Origin: Limnohabitans sp.
Lineage (GTDB): Bacteria; Pseudomonadota; Gammaproteobacteria; Burkholderiales; Burkholderiaceae_C
DNA length: 8,164 bases
Direction: 5' to 3'
NCBI GenBank assembly: GCA_009693225.1
Contig: SHXP01000097.1
Location: 1-8,164 of the forward strand
Part shown: one piece after another, positions 1-6,163 of the stretch
How positions within the stretch are numbered: the stretch's first letter is position 1
Layout: each line of letters begins with the position of its first letter
The notes under the pieces: model-generated
Seen by the model: only the letters and a program-made list of their open reading frames with translations
What the model was told of the DNA's origin: nothing
Database searches by the model: none
Program-made: the position numbers and the translations under genes

Positions 1-147
1 GCGTGGCGCTTAAATACACGCCCTCGAAAATCTCTGGCCTGGAAGTGCCCAGCTGAACTCTTCTTGCCAGAAGACTCATTTGACTTCCAAGCTTATTGGA
101 AATCTATACTTTCCCCAACTCAACCCAATGTTGCACTTGGGACTTGA
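1..147 (+). CDS. IS30-family transposase, C-terminal 48 residues (5' truncated by window)
   Basis: Frame 1 is open from the window edge to TGA at 145-147. It encodes a segment with LNTRPRKSLAWKCPAELF (residues 4-21 of the visible part) and ends in VALGT. The LN-RPRK-LGW-(T/C)PAE-(V/L)F block is the hallmark of the end of the DDE/RNase H-like integrase core of IS30 transposases, just past the catalytic Glu. The protein cuts and rejoins DNA at the element's inverted repeats. Only the tail is visible, so the catalytic DDE residues cannot be checked. There is no frameshift or stop in the visible portion, so the copy may be intact. The usual Gly in the LGW motif is Ala here (LAW). Confidence 0.8.
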   Translation, partial: AWRLNTRPRKSLAWKCPAELFLPEDSFDFQAYWKSILSPTQPNVALGT

Positions 148-154
148 AATCACC
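129..154 (+). repeat. Probable right terminal inverted repeat (IRR) of the IS30-family element
   Basis: Twenty-six bases starting TGTTGCACTT and ending AAATCACC match the general plan of IS30-family IRR sequences. The transposase stop codon (145-147) lies inside it. The matching left repeat should read GGTGATTTCAAGTCCC... at the other end of the element, outside this window. Confidence 0.65.
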
Positions 155-306
155 AACTGTATTCACTCCATGCCGGCTCGGTCGCCATGTCGTTTGTCCG
201 TTCGCAGGTTTTCTCCGGCAGCGTTTTTACAGTACGAGAAAACAAAAATCACGAAAAAGCAATCACCCTAAAACCAGACATATCACTTCAGGTCGACTCG
301 GAGTAG

Positions 307-343
307 GCGTTTTTTTCGAGCGATCAGCGCAGAAAAAAATCGC
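307..343. repeat. Inverted repeat / potential hairpin with poly-T and poly-A arms
   Basis: The left arm is GCG followed by seven T and C (307-317). The right arm is G, seven A, an unpaired T and CGC (332-343). Between them a second small stem GCG/CGC (320-322 with 328-330) closes a 5-base loop, ATCAG. The fold has about 14 pairs with small bulges. It is not a standard intrinsic terminator in either direction, since no T run follows a GC stem. It could still be an RNA structure downstream of alr or simply a chance pairing of homopolymer runs. Confidence 0.45.
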
Positions 344-346
344 ACC

Positions 347-481
347 GGATTGGTCGTCCAAAGCGTGTCTTCCATAGCATGACGAGAGTGCCAATGCGTG
401 ACTTAATAGAAACGCAGAAATGCCAACCTTTACGGATGGGTCAACCAAAACGTGTCTTCATAAGCGACGAGCACCAACGCG
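347..481. repeat. Imperfect direct repeat, two ~50-bp copies (347-398 and 434-481)
   Basis: Copy A (347-398) and copy B (434-481) both begin GGAT and share, in order, GGTC, CCAAA, CGTGTCTTC, ATA, GC, GACGAG, CCAA and GCG. By eye about 40 positions match over the aligned length, with a few 1-2 base gaps. The copies start 87 bases apart and the intervening DNA is unrelated. Because of the indels the repeat is probably not maintained as protein-coding sequence. It could be a remnant of a duplicated intergenic element or of an older mobile element. Confidence 0.5.
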
Positions 482-487
482 GCCGGC

Positions 488-1582
488 CTAAACAGCAGAC
501 ACCGGCACCCTCGCGGCCAGGGCACACATCAACTCATAACCGACCGTCCCGGCCGCTTGCGCCACCTCGTCGATACACAGCACCTGTCCGCTTGAAGCGC
601 TGCCCCACAGGGTCACTTCGTCACCGATGCCCGCCGCCGCCGGCGCAGACAAGTCCACACACAACATGTCCATGCTAACCCGTCCCAGCGTGCGCGTGCG
701 AACGCCATTGACCAGCACGGGTGTGCCGGTTGGTGCTTGACGCGGATACCCGTCGGCATAGCCGCAGGCGACGATGCCGACCGCCATGTCCTGCGGTGCC
801 GTGAACACACCGCCATAACCCACACTGTCACCCGCCTTGAGTTGCTGCACGCCGACCACCCGGCTGCGCAGACTCATGGCCGGGCGCAGTCCCCAATGCG
901 CCGCATCATGCAATCCGTGATCGGGCGAACTGCCGTACATGGCAACCCCGGTACGTACCCAATCGGCAGTGACGTCGTCACGCTCGCCATGTCGCAACAC
1001 GGCCGCGCTGTTGGCCAGACTGCGCTCGCCCGGCAAATCGCTGCTGTGTTGCGCAAACACCTGCAACTGCGCGTCCACACCATGCGCATCGTCAGCGCGG
1101 GCAAAATGCGTCATCAAAGATATTTCATCCACCTGCGGCAAGGCGTTCAGGCGCACCCAGGCCGAGCGGAACGCCTGCGGCGTGAAGCCCAAGCGGTTCA
1201 TGCCCGAATTCATTTTCAAAAACACCCGCTGCGGCACCTGGGTTTTATGTCGACTCAACATATCGATCTGCCCTTCGTGGTGCACCACATTCCACAGATC
1301 GAGTCGCGAACACAGTTCGAGATCGCGTTGCTCGAACACGCCCTCGAGCAGCAATACCGGTCCGCGCCAGCCCAGCTCGCGCACACTTTGTGCCTCATTC
1401 AAATCGAGCAATGCAAAACCGTCCGCACCGCGCAAACCGTCAAACACATGCGCCAGCCCGTGACCATAGGCATTGGCCTTGACCACGGCCAAGAGCCGCG
1501 ACTGTGGGCAGGATTGACGCAAACGCGCCAGGTTGTGGCGCAGCGCATCTGTATGGGTCAGGGCATGGACGGGCCGGGGCAT
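488..1582 (-). CDS. alr: Alanine racemase (PLP-dependent), complete
   Basis: Interconverts L- and D-alanine in the cytoplasm, supplying D-Ala for the D-Ala-D-Ala end of peptidoglycan. The 364 residues match the usual family length (about 355-370). The N-terminal TIM barrel carries AVVKANAYGHG with the PLP-binding Lys35. KMNSGMNRLGF supplies Lys123, the position that is carbamylated in characterised enzymes. Tyr256 in VGYGG is the second catalytic base (Tyr265 of the Geobacillus enzyme), followed by GYADGYPR (274-281) and RVSMDM (301-306), all intact. The ATG at 1582 is chosen because it gives the normal short lead before the first barrel strand; no strong Shine-Dalgarno precedes it. The gene is divergent from lplT and its 3' side faces the IS30 end. 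In many betaproteobacteria alr sits near dnaB and radA; neither is in this window. Confidence 0.96.
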   Translation of the reverse strand: MPRPVHALTHTDALRHNLARLRQSCPQSRLLAVVKANAYGHGLAHVFDGLRGADGFALLDLNEAQSVRELGWRGPVLLLEGVFEQRDLELCSRLDLWNVVHHEGQIDMLSRHKTQVPQRVFLKMNSGMNRLGFTPQAFRSAWVRLNALPQVDEISLMTHFARADDAHGVDAQLQVFAQHSSDLPGERSLANSAAVLRHGERDDVTADWVRTGVAMYGSSPDHGLHDAAHWGLRPAMSLRSRVVGVQQLKAGDSVGYGGVFTAPQDMAVGIVACGYADGYPRQAPTGTPVLVNGVRTRTLGRVSMDMLCVDLSAPAAAGIGDEVTLWGSASSGQVLCIDEVAQAAGTVGYELMCALAARVPVSAV

Positions 1583-1713
1583 GGCGGTGATTGTCGCAGG
1601 GCGGCGTAGCGTTCAAATGGCGTGATATAACCAATGGGCTACAAGGCCTGCATCTTGAATATTGACTTCTTTATGACTCACTCCGCCCGCTTATCCGCCA
1701 GGCCCTATCTGAT
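1583..1713. promoter_or_regulatory. Divergent alr / lplT intergenic region
   Basis: These 131 bases must hold the promoters of both divergent genes. On the minus strand a TTATATC sequence (1630-1624) is a possible -10 for alr, but no good -35 lies 17 bases upstream. On the plus strand TTGAAT and TTGACT (about 1655-1668) are possible -35 elements for lplT, without a convincing -10. The assignment of this region as regulatory rests on gene layout more than on motifs. No operator palindrome was recognised. Confidence 0.35.
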
Positions 1714-3018
1714 ATGAAACGCGGTTTCTACACCATCATGGCGGCGCAGTTTTTCAGCTCGCTGGCTGACAACGCCCTGTTTGTCGCAGCGGTGGAAATG
1801 ATCAAAGCCTCGGGCGGCGCTGAATGGCAGCGCGCGGCCCTGGTTCCCATGTTCGCGCTGTTTTACGTGGTGCTGGCGCCGTTTGTCGGCGCTTTTGCCG
1901 ACTCACGCCCCAAAGGCGAGGTCATGCTCCTGAGCAACGGCATCAAGGTGCTGGGCTGTTTGATGATGCTGTTCGGCTCGCACCCGCTGCTGTCTTACGC
2001 CATCGTCGGCCTGGGCGCAGCCGCCTATTCACCGGCCAAGTACGGCATCCTGACCGAGTTGCTGCCGCCCTCGCTACTGGTCAAGGCCAACGGCTGGATC
2101 GAAGGTCTGACCATCGGCTCCATCATTCTGGGTGTGCTGATCGGCGGCCAACTCGTCGGGCCGCATATTTCCGGGACTTTGCTCAGCTTTGACCTGCCCT
2201 TAATGGATACCAACATCGACACCCCGCCGGATGCCGCCATTTGCGTGATTGTGCTGTTGTACCTGCTGGCCGCCTGGTTCAACACCCGTATCCCGATCAC
2301 CGGCGCGGCGCTGGTGCCTTTGCGCAGCCAGACACAGCACAGTCTGGCCTATAACCTGCTGACACTGGTGCCGGATTTCTGGCGCTGCAATCTGCTGTTG
2401 TGGCGCGACCGCCTGGGCCAGATCTCCCTGGCGACCACCACCTTGTTCTGGGGTGCCAGCGGCAACCTGCGCTACATCGTCCTGGCCTGGAGCTCGGTGG
2501 CGCTGGGTTACACCACCACCCAGGCGTCTTCGCTGGTCGGCGTGGTCGCCATCGGCACGGCCGCCGGTGCCGTCATTGCCTCTGTTCGCATGAAGCTCAC
2601 CGATGCGCCCCGCGTTATGGTGGTTGGCATTACCATGGGTTTGTTGATTCTGGTGATGAATTTCATCAACAACGCCTGGATCGCCGCTCCGTTTTTCGTT
2701 CTGCTCGGCGGGCTGGGCGGGTTCCTAGTTGTCCCCATGAACGCCTTACTGCAACACCGCGGCCACAACCTGATGGGCGCAGGCCGCTCGATCGCCGTGC
2801 AAAATTTCAACGAGCAGGCCTGCATACTGGCATTGGGCGGCATATATGCCCTGGCCACGGGGCTGGGCCTGAGCGCTTTCAGCGCCATCGTCTGCTTCGG
2901 TTTGTTTGTCGCGGGCAGTATGTGGCTGATGCAGCGCTGGCATGCAAATAACTGTGTGCGACACCGCGACGAGGTTGAGCGGCTGCTGGAGATTGCCCGT
3001 CAGGATCCGGGCCACTGA
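1714..3018 (+). CDS. lplT: Lysophospholipid transporter LplT (major facilitator superfamily)
   Basis: Inner-membrane flippase that in E. coli moves lysophospholipids to the cytoplasmic face, where Aas re-acylates them. The 434 residues form a multi-helix MFS protein. LplT signatures are visible: AQFFSSLADNALFVAA in helix 1 (11-26), APFVGAFADSRPKGEV in the 2-3 loop (55-70), GAAAYSPAKYGIL (101-113), LVKANGWIE (122-130), LFWGASGNLR (244-253) and VVPMNALLQHRG (339-350). It is longer than the E. coli protein (about 397); extra residues fall at about 150-175, between the halves of the N-terminal bundle, plus a charged tail after 410. There is no fused or adjacent acyltransferase (Aas) in the window. 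The ATG at 1714 gives a conventional short N-terminus before helix 1; the ribosome site is weak. The stop is separated from the next ATG by only 3 bases, suggesting translational coupling. Confidence 0.9.
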   Translation: MKRGFYTIMAAQFFSSLADNALFVAAVEMIKASGGAEWQRAALVPMFALFYVVLAPFVGAFADSRPKGEVMLLSNGIKVLGCLMMLFGSHPLLSYAIVGLGAAAYSPAKYGILTELLPPSLLVKANGWIEGLTIGSIILGVLIGGQLVGPHISGTLLSFDLPLMDTNIDTPPDAAICVIVLLYLLAAWFNTRIPITGAALVPLRSQTQHSLAYNLLTLVPDFWRCNLLLWRDRLGQISLATTTLFWGASGNLRYIVLAWSSVALGYTTTQASSLVGVVAIGTAAGAVIASVRMKLTDAPRVMVVGITMGLLILVMNFINNAWIAAPFFVLLGGLGGFLVVPMNALLQHRGHNLMGAGRSIAVQNFNEQACILALGGIYALATGLGLSAFSAIVCFGLFVAGSMWLMQRWHANNCVRHRDEVERLLEIARQDPGH

Positions 3019-3021
3019 CCG

Positions 3022-3903
3022 ATGCCGTTCCCTGCCACCGGTCCGGTACTGGGTTTGCTGGCCAATGCGCTGGTGTTCGGACTGAGCTGGTGGCCGTTTC
3101 GGGAAATGGCCTTGCTCGGCCTTCATCCGCTGTGGGCCACGGCCCTGATGTACGGCCTGTCCTTTGCTGTCATCAGCCTGATGCGGCCGTCTTGGTTTGT
3201 CAGTTTACGAAGCCACCCGCAATTGTGGTGGCTGTTTCTGGGCTCCGGTCTGACCAACATGGGCTTTAACTGGGCGGTCACCCAGGGCGATGTGGTGCGG
3301 GTCGTGCTGCTTTTTTACACCATGCCGGCCTGGTCGGTGCTGTTCGCCTGGTGGCTGCTGGACGAAAAGCCTGACCGGCAGGCCATGCTGCGCTTGGCGC
3401 TGGCGCTGGCCGGCGTGGCACTGGTCTTGAAAACGCCTGAGACGCAGTGGCCACTGCCGAGCAGCGCTATGGATTACCTGGCCTTGCTCGGCGGCGCGAG
3501 TTTTGCGCTGAACAATGCCATGCTGCGCAAACTTGCACACCTGCCTGAGAGCGATCGCATGGGCGCCATGTTTGCCGGCGGCATGTGCCTGTGCGCTGTT
3601 GCCGCCGCCGCTTGTTTCCCTTCGGGTCTGGTCAGTCTGCCTGACGGCCTCAGCTGGTGGCCCTATGCCTTGGGCATGGCCTTGTGTCTTCTGCTCTCCA
3701 ACCTGAGCCTGCAATACGGCGCCGCACGAGTACCGGCAAATACAACCGCACTCGTCATGCTGTCAGAAATTCTGTTTGCCTCGGCCTCCTCCGTCTACCT
3801 GGGCGCATCGGAACTGAGCTTGCGCAAACTGACCGGAGGGTTGCTGATTGTGTTTGCCGCCATATTGGCGACAATCCAACATAACCGTAAGAAAGATTCT
3901 TGA
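3022..3903 (+). CDS. EamA-family (DMT superfamily) permease, substrate unknown
   Basis: An inner-membrane protein of 293 residues built of two five-helix EamA repeats (about 8-138 and 150-286), the standard ten-helix DMT exporter plan. Family marks are the end of the first repeat, with LLFYTMPAWSVLFAWWLLDE (96-115), and its counterpart in the second repeat, TTALVMLSEILFASASSVYLG (241-261), followed by LSLRKLTGGLLIVFAA. The tail NRKKDS is positively charged, consistent with a cytoplasmic C-terminus. DMT proteins of this type usually export amino acids, metabolites or drugs; the sequence does not tell which. The start at 3022 follows the lplT stop with the arrangement TGA-CCG-ATG. Its own stop lies at the start of the peroxidase gene, so lplT, this gene and the peroxidase probably share a transcript. 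Confidence 0.88.
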   Translation: MPFPATGPVLGLLANALVFGLSWWPFREMALLGLHPLWATALMYGLSFAVISLMRPSWFVSLRSHPQLWWLFLGSGLTNMGFNWAVTQGDVVRVVLLFYTMPAWSVLFAWWLLDEKPDRQAMLRLALALAGVALVLKTPETQWPLPSSAMDYLALLGGASFALNNAMLRKLAHLPESDRMGAMFAGGMCLCAVAAAACFPSGLVSLPDGLSWWPYALGMALCLLLSNLSLQYGAARVPANTTALVMLSEILFASASSVYLGASELSLRKLTGGLLIVFAAILATIQHNRKKDS

Positions 3904-3905
3904 AC

Positions 3906-4394
3906 ATGTCTTCTATTTATGACTATCAAGCCAGCAGCATTCAGGGTGCGAATATGGACCTGGCTGAGCTGCGGGGCAAGGTAATTCTGATTGTGAATAC
4001 CGCCAGTGCCTGTGGTTTCACACCGCAATTTGCCGGTCTTGAACAATTGCATCAAACCTATGGCGAACGCGGCCTGGTGATGCTGGGTTTCCCGTGCAAC
4101 CAGTTCGGCGCGCAGGACCCCGGCAGCCATCATGAAATAGATGCGTTCTGCCGGCAAAACTACGACGTGAATTTTACCATGATGGAAAAAATCGATGTCA
4201 ACGGCAAAGATGCACACCCGCTGTTTCAATGGCTCAAGCAACAAGCCCCAGGCTTGCTGGGCAGCGAAGCCATCAAATGGAACTTCACCAAATTTCTGAT
4301 CGGCCGTAACGGACAAGTCATCAGGCGTTACGCCTCCATCGACAAACCGGTCGCGCTGGCCGCAGATATAGAGCATGCGCTGGTCGCGGTCTGA
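3906..4394 (+). CDS. Glutathione peroxidase family protein (Cys type, probably thioredoxin-dependent)
   Basis: Reduces hydrogen peroxide or organic/lipid hydroperoxides; thioredoxin fold, cytoplasmic (no signal peptide). From the ATG at 3906 it has 162 residues, normal for bacterial GPx (BtuE/BsaA type). The peroxidatic site NTASACGFTPQF has Cys36 in place of selenocysteine. GFPCNQFGAQDPG (61-73) supplies Gln70, and KWNFTKFL supplies Trp125 and Asn126, completing the Cys-Gln-Trp-Asn tetrad. Cys82 in FCRQNY sits at the position of the resolving Cys of 2-Cys GPx enzymes, which use thioredoxin more than glutathione. An in-frame TTG at 3900 would add two residues and overlap the upstream stop. 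I prefer ATG 3906 because the family typically begins MSxIYDF. A purine-rich AAGAAAGA lies just upstream. A kinase gene follows 23 bases after the stop. Confidence 0.93.
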   Translation: MSSIYDYQASSIQGANMDLAELRGKVILIVNTASACGFTPQFAGLEQLHQTYGERGLVMLGFPCNQFGAQDPGSHHEIDAFCRQNYDVNFTMMEKIDVNGKDAHPLFQWLKQQAPGLLGSEAIKWNFTKFLIGRNGQVIRRYASIDKPVALAADIEHALVAV

Positions 4395-4417
4395 GGCACT
4401 GGCTTAAACCGCAATTC

Positions 4418-6163
4418 ATGTTCCGCTGGCTTCAATACCTTTACCTCCATTTGCCGGGTCAGGTGCAACGGCAGGCGTTTTTAGTGTTCGCCATTTTTTT
4501 CAGCGCCATTCTGCTGAATCTGATGGTGTTTCTGCTGCTCATAGAACCTTTTGCATTTCACCACGCATTCTGGTTGGCTTTAACCGGTGTGGTGCTGACC
4601 GGAGTGGCGTTCTGGTACTGGCAATGGTCAATGCGCCTGACCACCCACTTGCTGCTGGTGCAATCCGGGCTGCTGATTTATTACGCGGTGTGGGTCACCG
4701 GCGGCCTGTTTTCCTCGACCATAATCTGGTTGATGGTGCTGCCGGTACCGGCGGTTTTTTTGCTGGGCTGGCGCGACTCGCTGCTATGGATAGGCGTGGT
4801 CATATTGTCCGTGCTGTTCTTGGTTCCGCTGACCGAAAACGGCTGGCTGCCTGTGAGCTATGTTTATGGTCATCAGCACCTGCTGTGGTCGCTGGGTAAT
4901 TACACCTTCACGGCCATCAGCCTGCTGGTGGGTCTCTTGATTTACCAGCGCATTTACCTGAAGCAACTCGATGAGATCAATGAACGCAACCAGGAACTCA
5001 GCCTGGCACGGGCTGCGCTGCTCAATGCCGCGTCCTACAAGGACCAGTTTCTGGCCTCTGTCGGTCACGAATTGCGCACACCCCTGAATGCGATTCTGGG
5101 CTTCAACGAGGTGATACACAACGAGCTTGCCAACGACCCGCAGGGACAGCGCACCGTCGTACTGGTGCGCGAATCGACCGAACATTTGCTCAAGCTGGTC
5201 AATCAGATTCTGGATTTTTCACAGATTCAGGCCGGGCGCATGCCCTTGCAACTCAGGCCGACACGTCTGCGCGATGCATTTGAGCAATGCATGCTGAATT
5301 TCACACGGACGCCTGACAGTCCGGTGCAGTTTCGTGCCCGCCTGAGTCCGCAACTCCCCGAGTGGATAAACACTGATGCCGCGCGCTTGAAAGATGTGCT
5401 GTTTCATTTGATAGATAACGCTTTCAAATTCACGCCCGCCGGTCTGGTGCAGCTCAATGTACAGCGGGACCAGCAGCAAATGCTGTTTGAGATCAAGGAC
5501 ACCGGCGTCGGCATCGAGCCTGAGTTACAGGCTTTTATCTTCAATCGCTTCGAACATGCTGAGCAGAAAACTCAAAGGCAATTCGGCGGCGGCGGTCTGG
5601 GGCTGACCATCTGCAAAGGCCTGGTCGATCTGATCGGCGGCGACATCGGCATGCACAGCGAACGCGGCAAGGGTTCAACATTCTGGTTCCGTATTCCCCT
5701 GCTGCCCTGCGACCCGCCGCCGCCGCACGTAGCTTCCGGCACAGCCGACGGCGACCCCGGCGATCAGGTCTGGCGCCTGCTGCTGGTTGACGACAACCCG
5801 GTCAACCTGCAAGTGGCCACTTTTCTGTGCCAGCAGTTATGGCCCTTGTCATTGATACAAAGTGTCAACAGCGGCTCTGCCTGCCTGAACACCCTTCAAA
5901 CGCGCCCGGCGGACATCATCCTGATGGACCTGATCATGCCCGAGATGGACGGCTTGCAGACAACGCGTGCTATCCGTGCCATGCCGGATCCGCAACTGCG
6001 CGGCATGGTGATCATCGGCCTGACCGCCAGCAACCACCCGCAAGACCATGCGGCATGCATGGATGCCGGCATGAATGATGTCCTGGTCAAGCCTTTAAAC
6101 AAAGCCCATCTGCAAACCTGTGTTGATAGCTGGCTGAAAAAGATCAAGGCCCGCCATGGCTAA
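4418..6163 (+). CDS. Membrane hybrid histidine kinase (HisKA-HATPase-receiver), first of a tandem pair
   Basis: Sensor kinase of 581 residues. About six membrane helices (near 20-43, 48-69, 76-93, 100-118, 121-139, 159-178) form the sensor, with no sizeable periplasmic domain. A short helical linker (180-208) leads to HisKA: VGHELRTPLNAILG with phospho-acceptor His217. HATPase_c has N box LIDNAFKFT (Asn334), G1 DTGVGI (361-366), F box FNRFEHAE and G2 GGGGLGL (389-395). After a Pro/Gly-rich linker (about 430-450) comes a receiver with acidic pair Asp458/Asp459, phospho-acceptor Asp504 in ILMDLIMPEMDG, Thr536 and Lys558. All catalytic residues are present, so autophosphorylation and His-to-Asp transfer are expected. 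There is no HPt domain. The ATG at 4418 is used; its ribosome site is weak. The signal sensed is unknown; location behind a peroxidase gene hints at, but does not prove, a redox or membrane-state cue. Confidence 0.93.
   Translation: MFRWLQYLYLHLPGQVQRQAFLVFAIFFSAILLNLMVFLLLIEPFAFHHAFWLALTGVVLTGVAFWYWQWSMRLTTHLLLVQSGLLIYYAVWVTGGLFSSTIIWLMVLPVPAVFLLGWRDSLLWIGVVILSVLFLVPLTENGWLPVSYVYGHQHLLWSLGNYTFTAISLLVGLLIYQRIYLKQLDEINERNQELSLARAALLNAASYKDQFLASVGHELRTPLNAILGFNEVIHNELANDPQGQRTVVLVRESTEHLLKLVNQILDFSQIQAGRMPLQLRPTRLRDAFEQCMLNFTRTPDSPVQFRARLSPQLPEWINTDAARLKDVLFHLIDNAFKFTPAGLVQLNVQRDQQQMLFEIKDTGVGIEPELQAFIFNRFEHAEQKTQRQFGGGGLGLTICKGLVDLIGGDIGMHSERGKGSTFWFRIPLLPCDPPPPHVASGTADGDPGDQVWRLLLVDDNPVNLQVATFLCQQLWPLSLIQSVNSGSACLNTLQTRPADIILMDLIMPEMDGLQTTRAIRAMPDPQLRGMVIIGLTASNHPQDHAACMDAGMNDVLVKPLNKAHLQTCVDSWLKKIKARHG

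Larger units (their letters stand above)
1..154 (+). mobile_element. Right end of an IS30-family insertion sequence (left part outside window)
   Basis: The stretch holds the 3' end of a transposase gene followed at once by a terminal repeat of the form TGTTGCACTTGGGACTTGAA plus ATCACC. The pattern TGTTGC...TTGAAtc resembles the right end of IS30-family elements as I know them from IS30 itself. The coding end and the element end overlap, which is usual in compact IS30 elements. The outer boundary is uncertain by a few bases (about 152-156), because the left end and the target duplication are not both visible. Whether the whole element is intact cannot be judged from this window. Confidence 0.75.
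155..487. other. Intergenic region between IS end and alr, no gene recognised
   Basis: About 330 bases without a supportable gene. Open frames exist (for example 263-448 minus, 379-678 plus), but they show no recognisable family and the second runs into antisense of alr. The first half (about 220-345) is visibly richer in A/T than the rest of the window. It contains a hairpin (307-343) and an imperfect direct repeat (347-398 and 434-481). The alr transcript runs into this region, so its 3' untranslated part and terminator would lie here. I see no classical GC-hairpin-plus-T-run terminator directly after the alr stop. Confidence 0.6.

Noticed and set aside
263..448. A 61-codon minus-strand frame downstream of alr
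   Set aside because: No recognisable family. It crosses the hairpin and both repeat copies, which differ by indels, so coding constraint is unlikely.
155..487. Possible CRISPR array or tRNA-like sequence in the gene-free stretch
   Set aside because: Only two imperfect repeat copies are present, with indels and no regular spacers, and no cloverleaf or CCA-ended acceptor stem could be traced.
379..678. A 99-codon plus-strand frame crossing the alr 3' end, rich in Pro/Arg/Ser
   Set aside because: Most of it is antisense to alr, and its composition (repeated Pro, Arg, Thr) is that of a shadow frame. No ribosome site or family resemblance.
737..1609. A 290-codon plus-strand open frame antisense to alr
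   Set aside because: It mirrors the alr coding sequence codon for codon, shows a low-complexity His/Arg/Gln-rich composition typical of an antisense shadow in GC-rich DNA, and matches no family. The opposite strand has all alanine racemase motifs.
2400..2951. A 183-codon plus-strand frame inside lplT in another frame
   Set aside because: It is a shadow of lplT, with Arg/His/Pro-rich composition and no membrane or domain pattern, while the lplT frame is strongly supported.
3205..3714. A 169-codon minus-strand frame opposite the DMT permease
   Set aside because: Gln/His/Arg-rich antisense translation of a hydrophobic protein gene; typical shadow.
4418..6163. Possible catalytically dead first kinase in the tandem pair
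   Set aside because: H box, N box, G1, F, G2 and all receiver residues were located and are intact, so there is no sign of degeneration.
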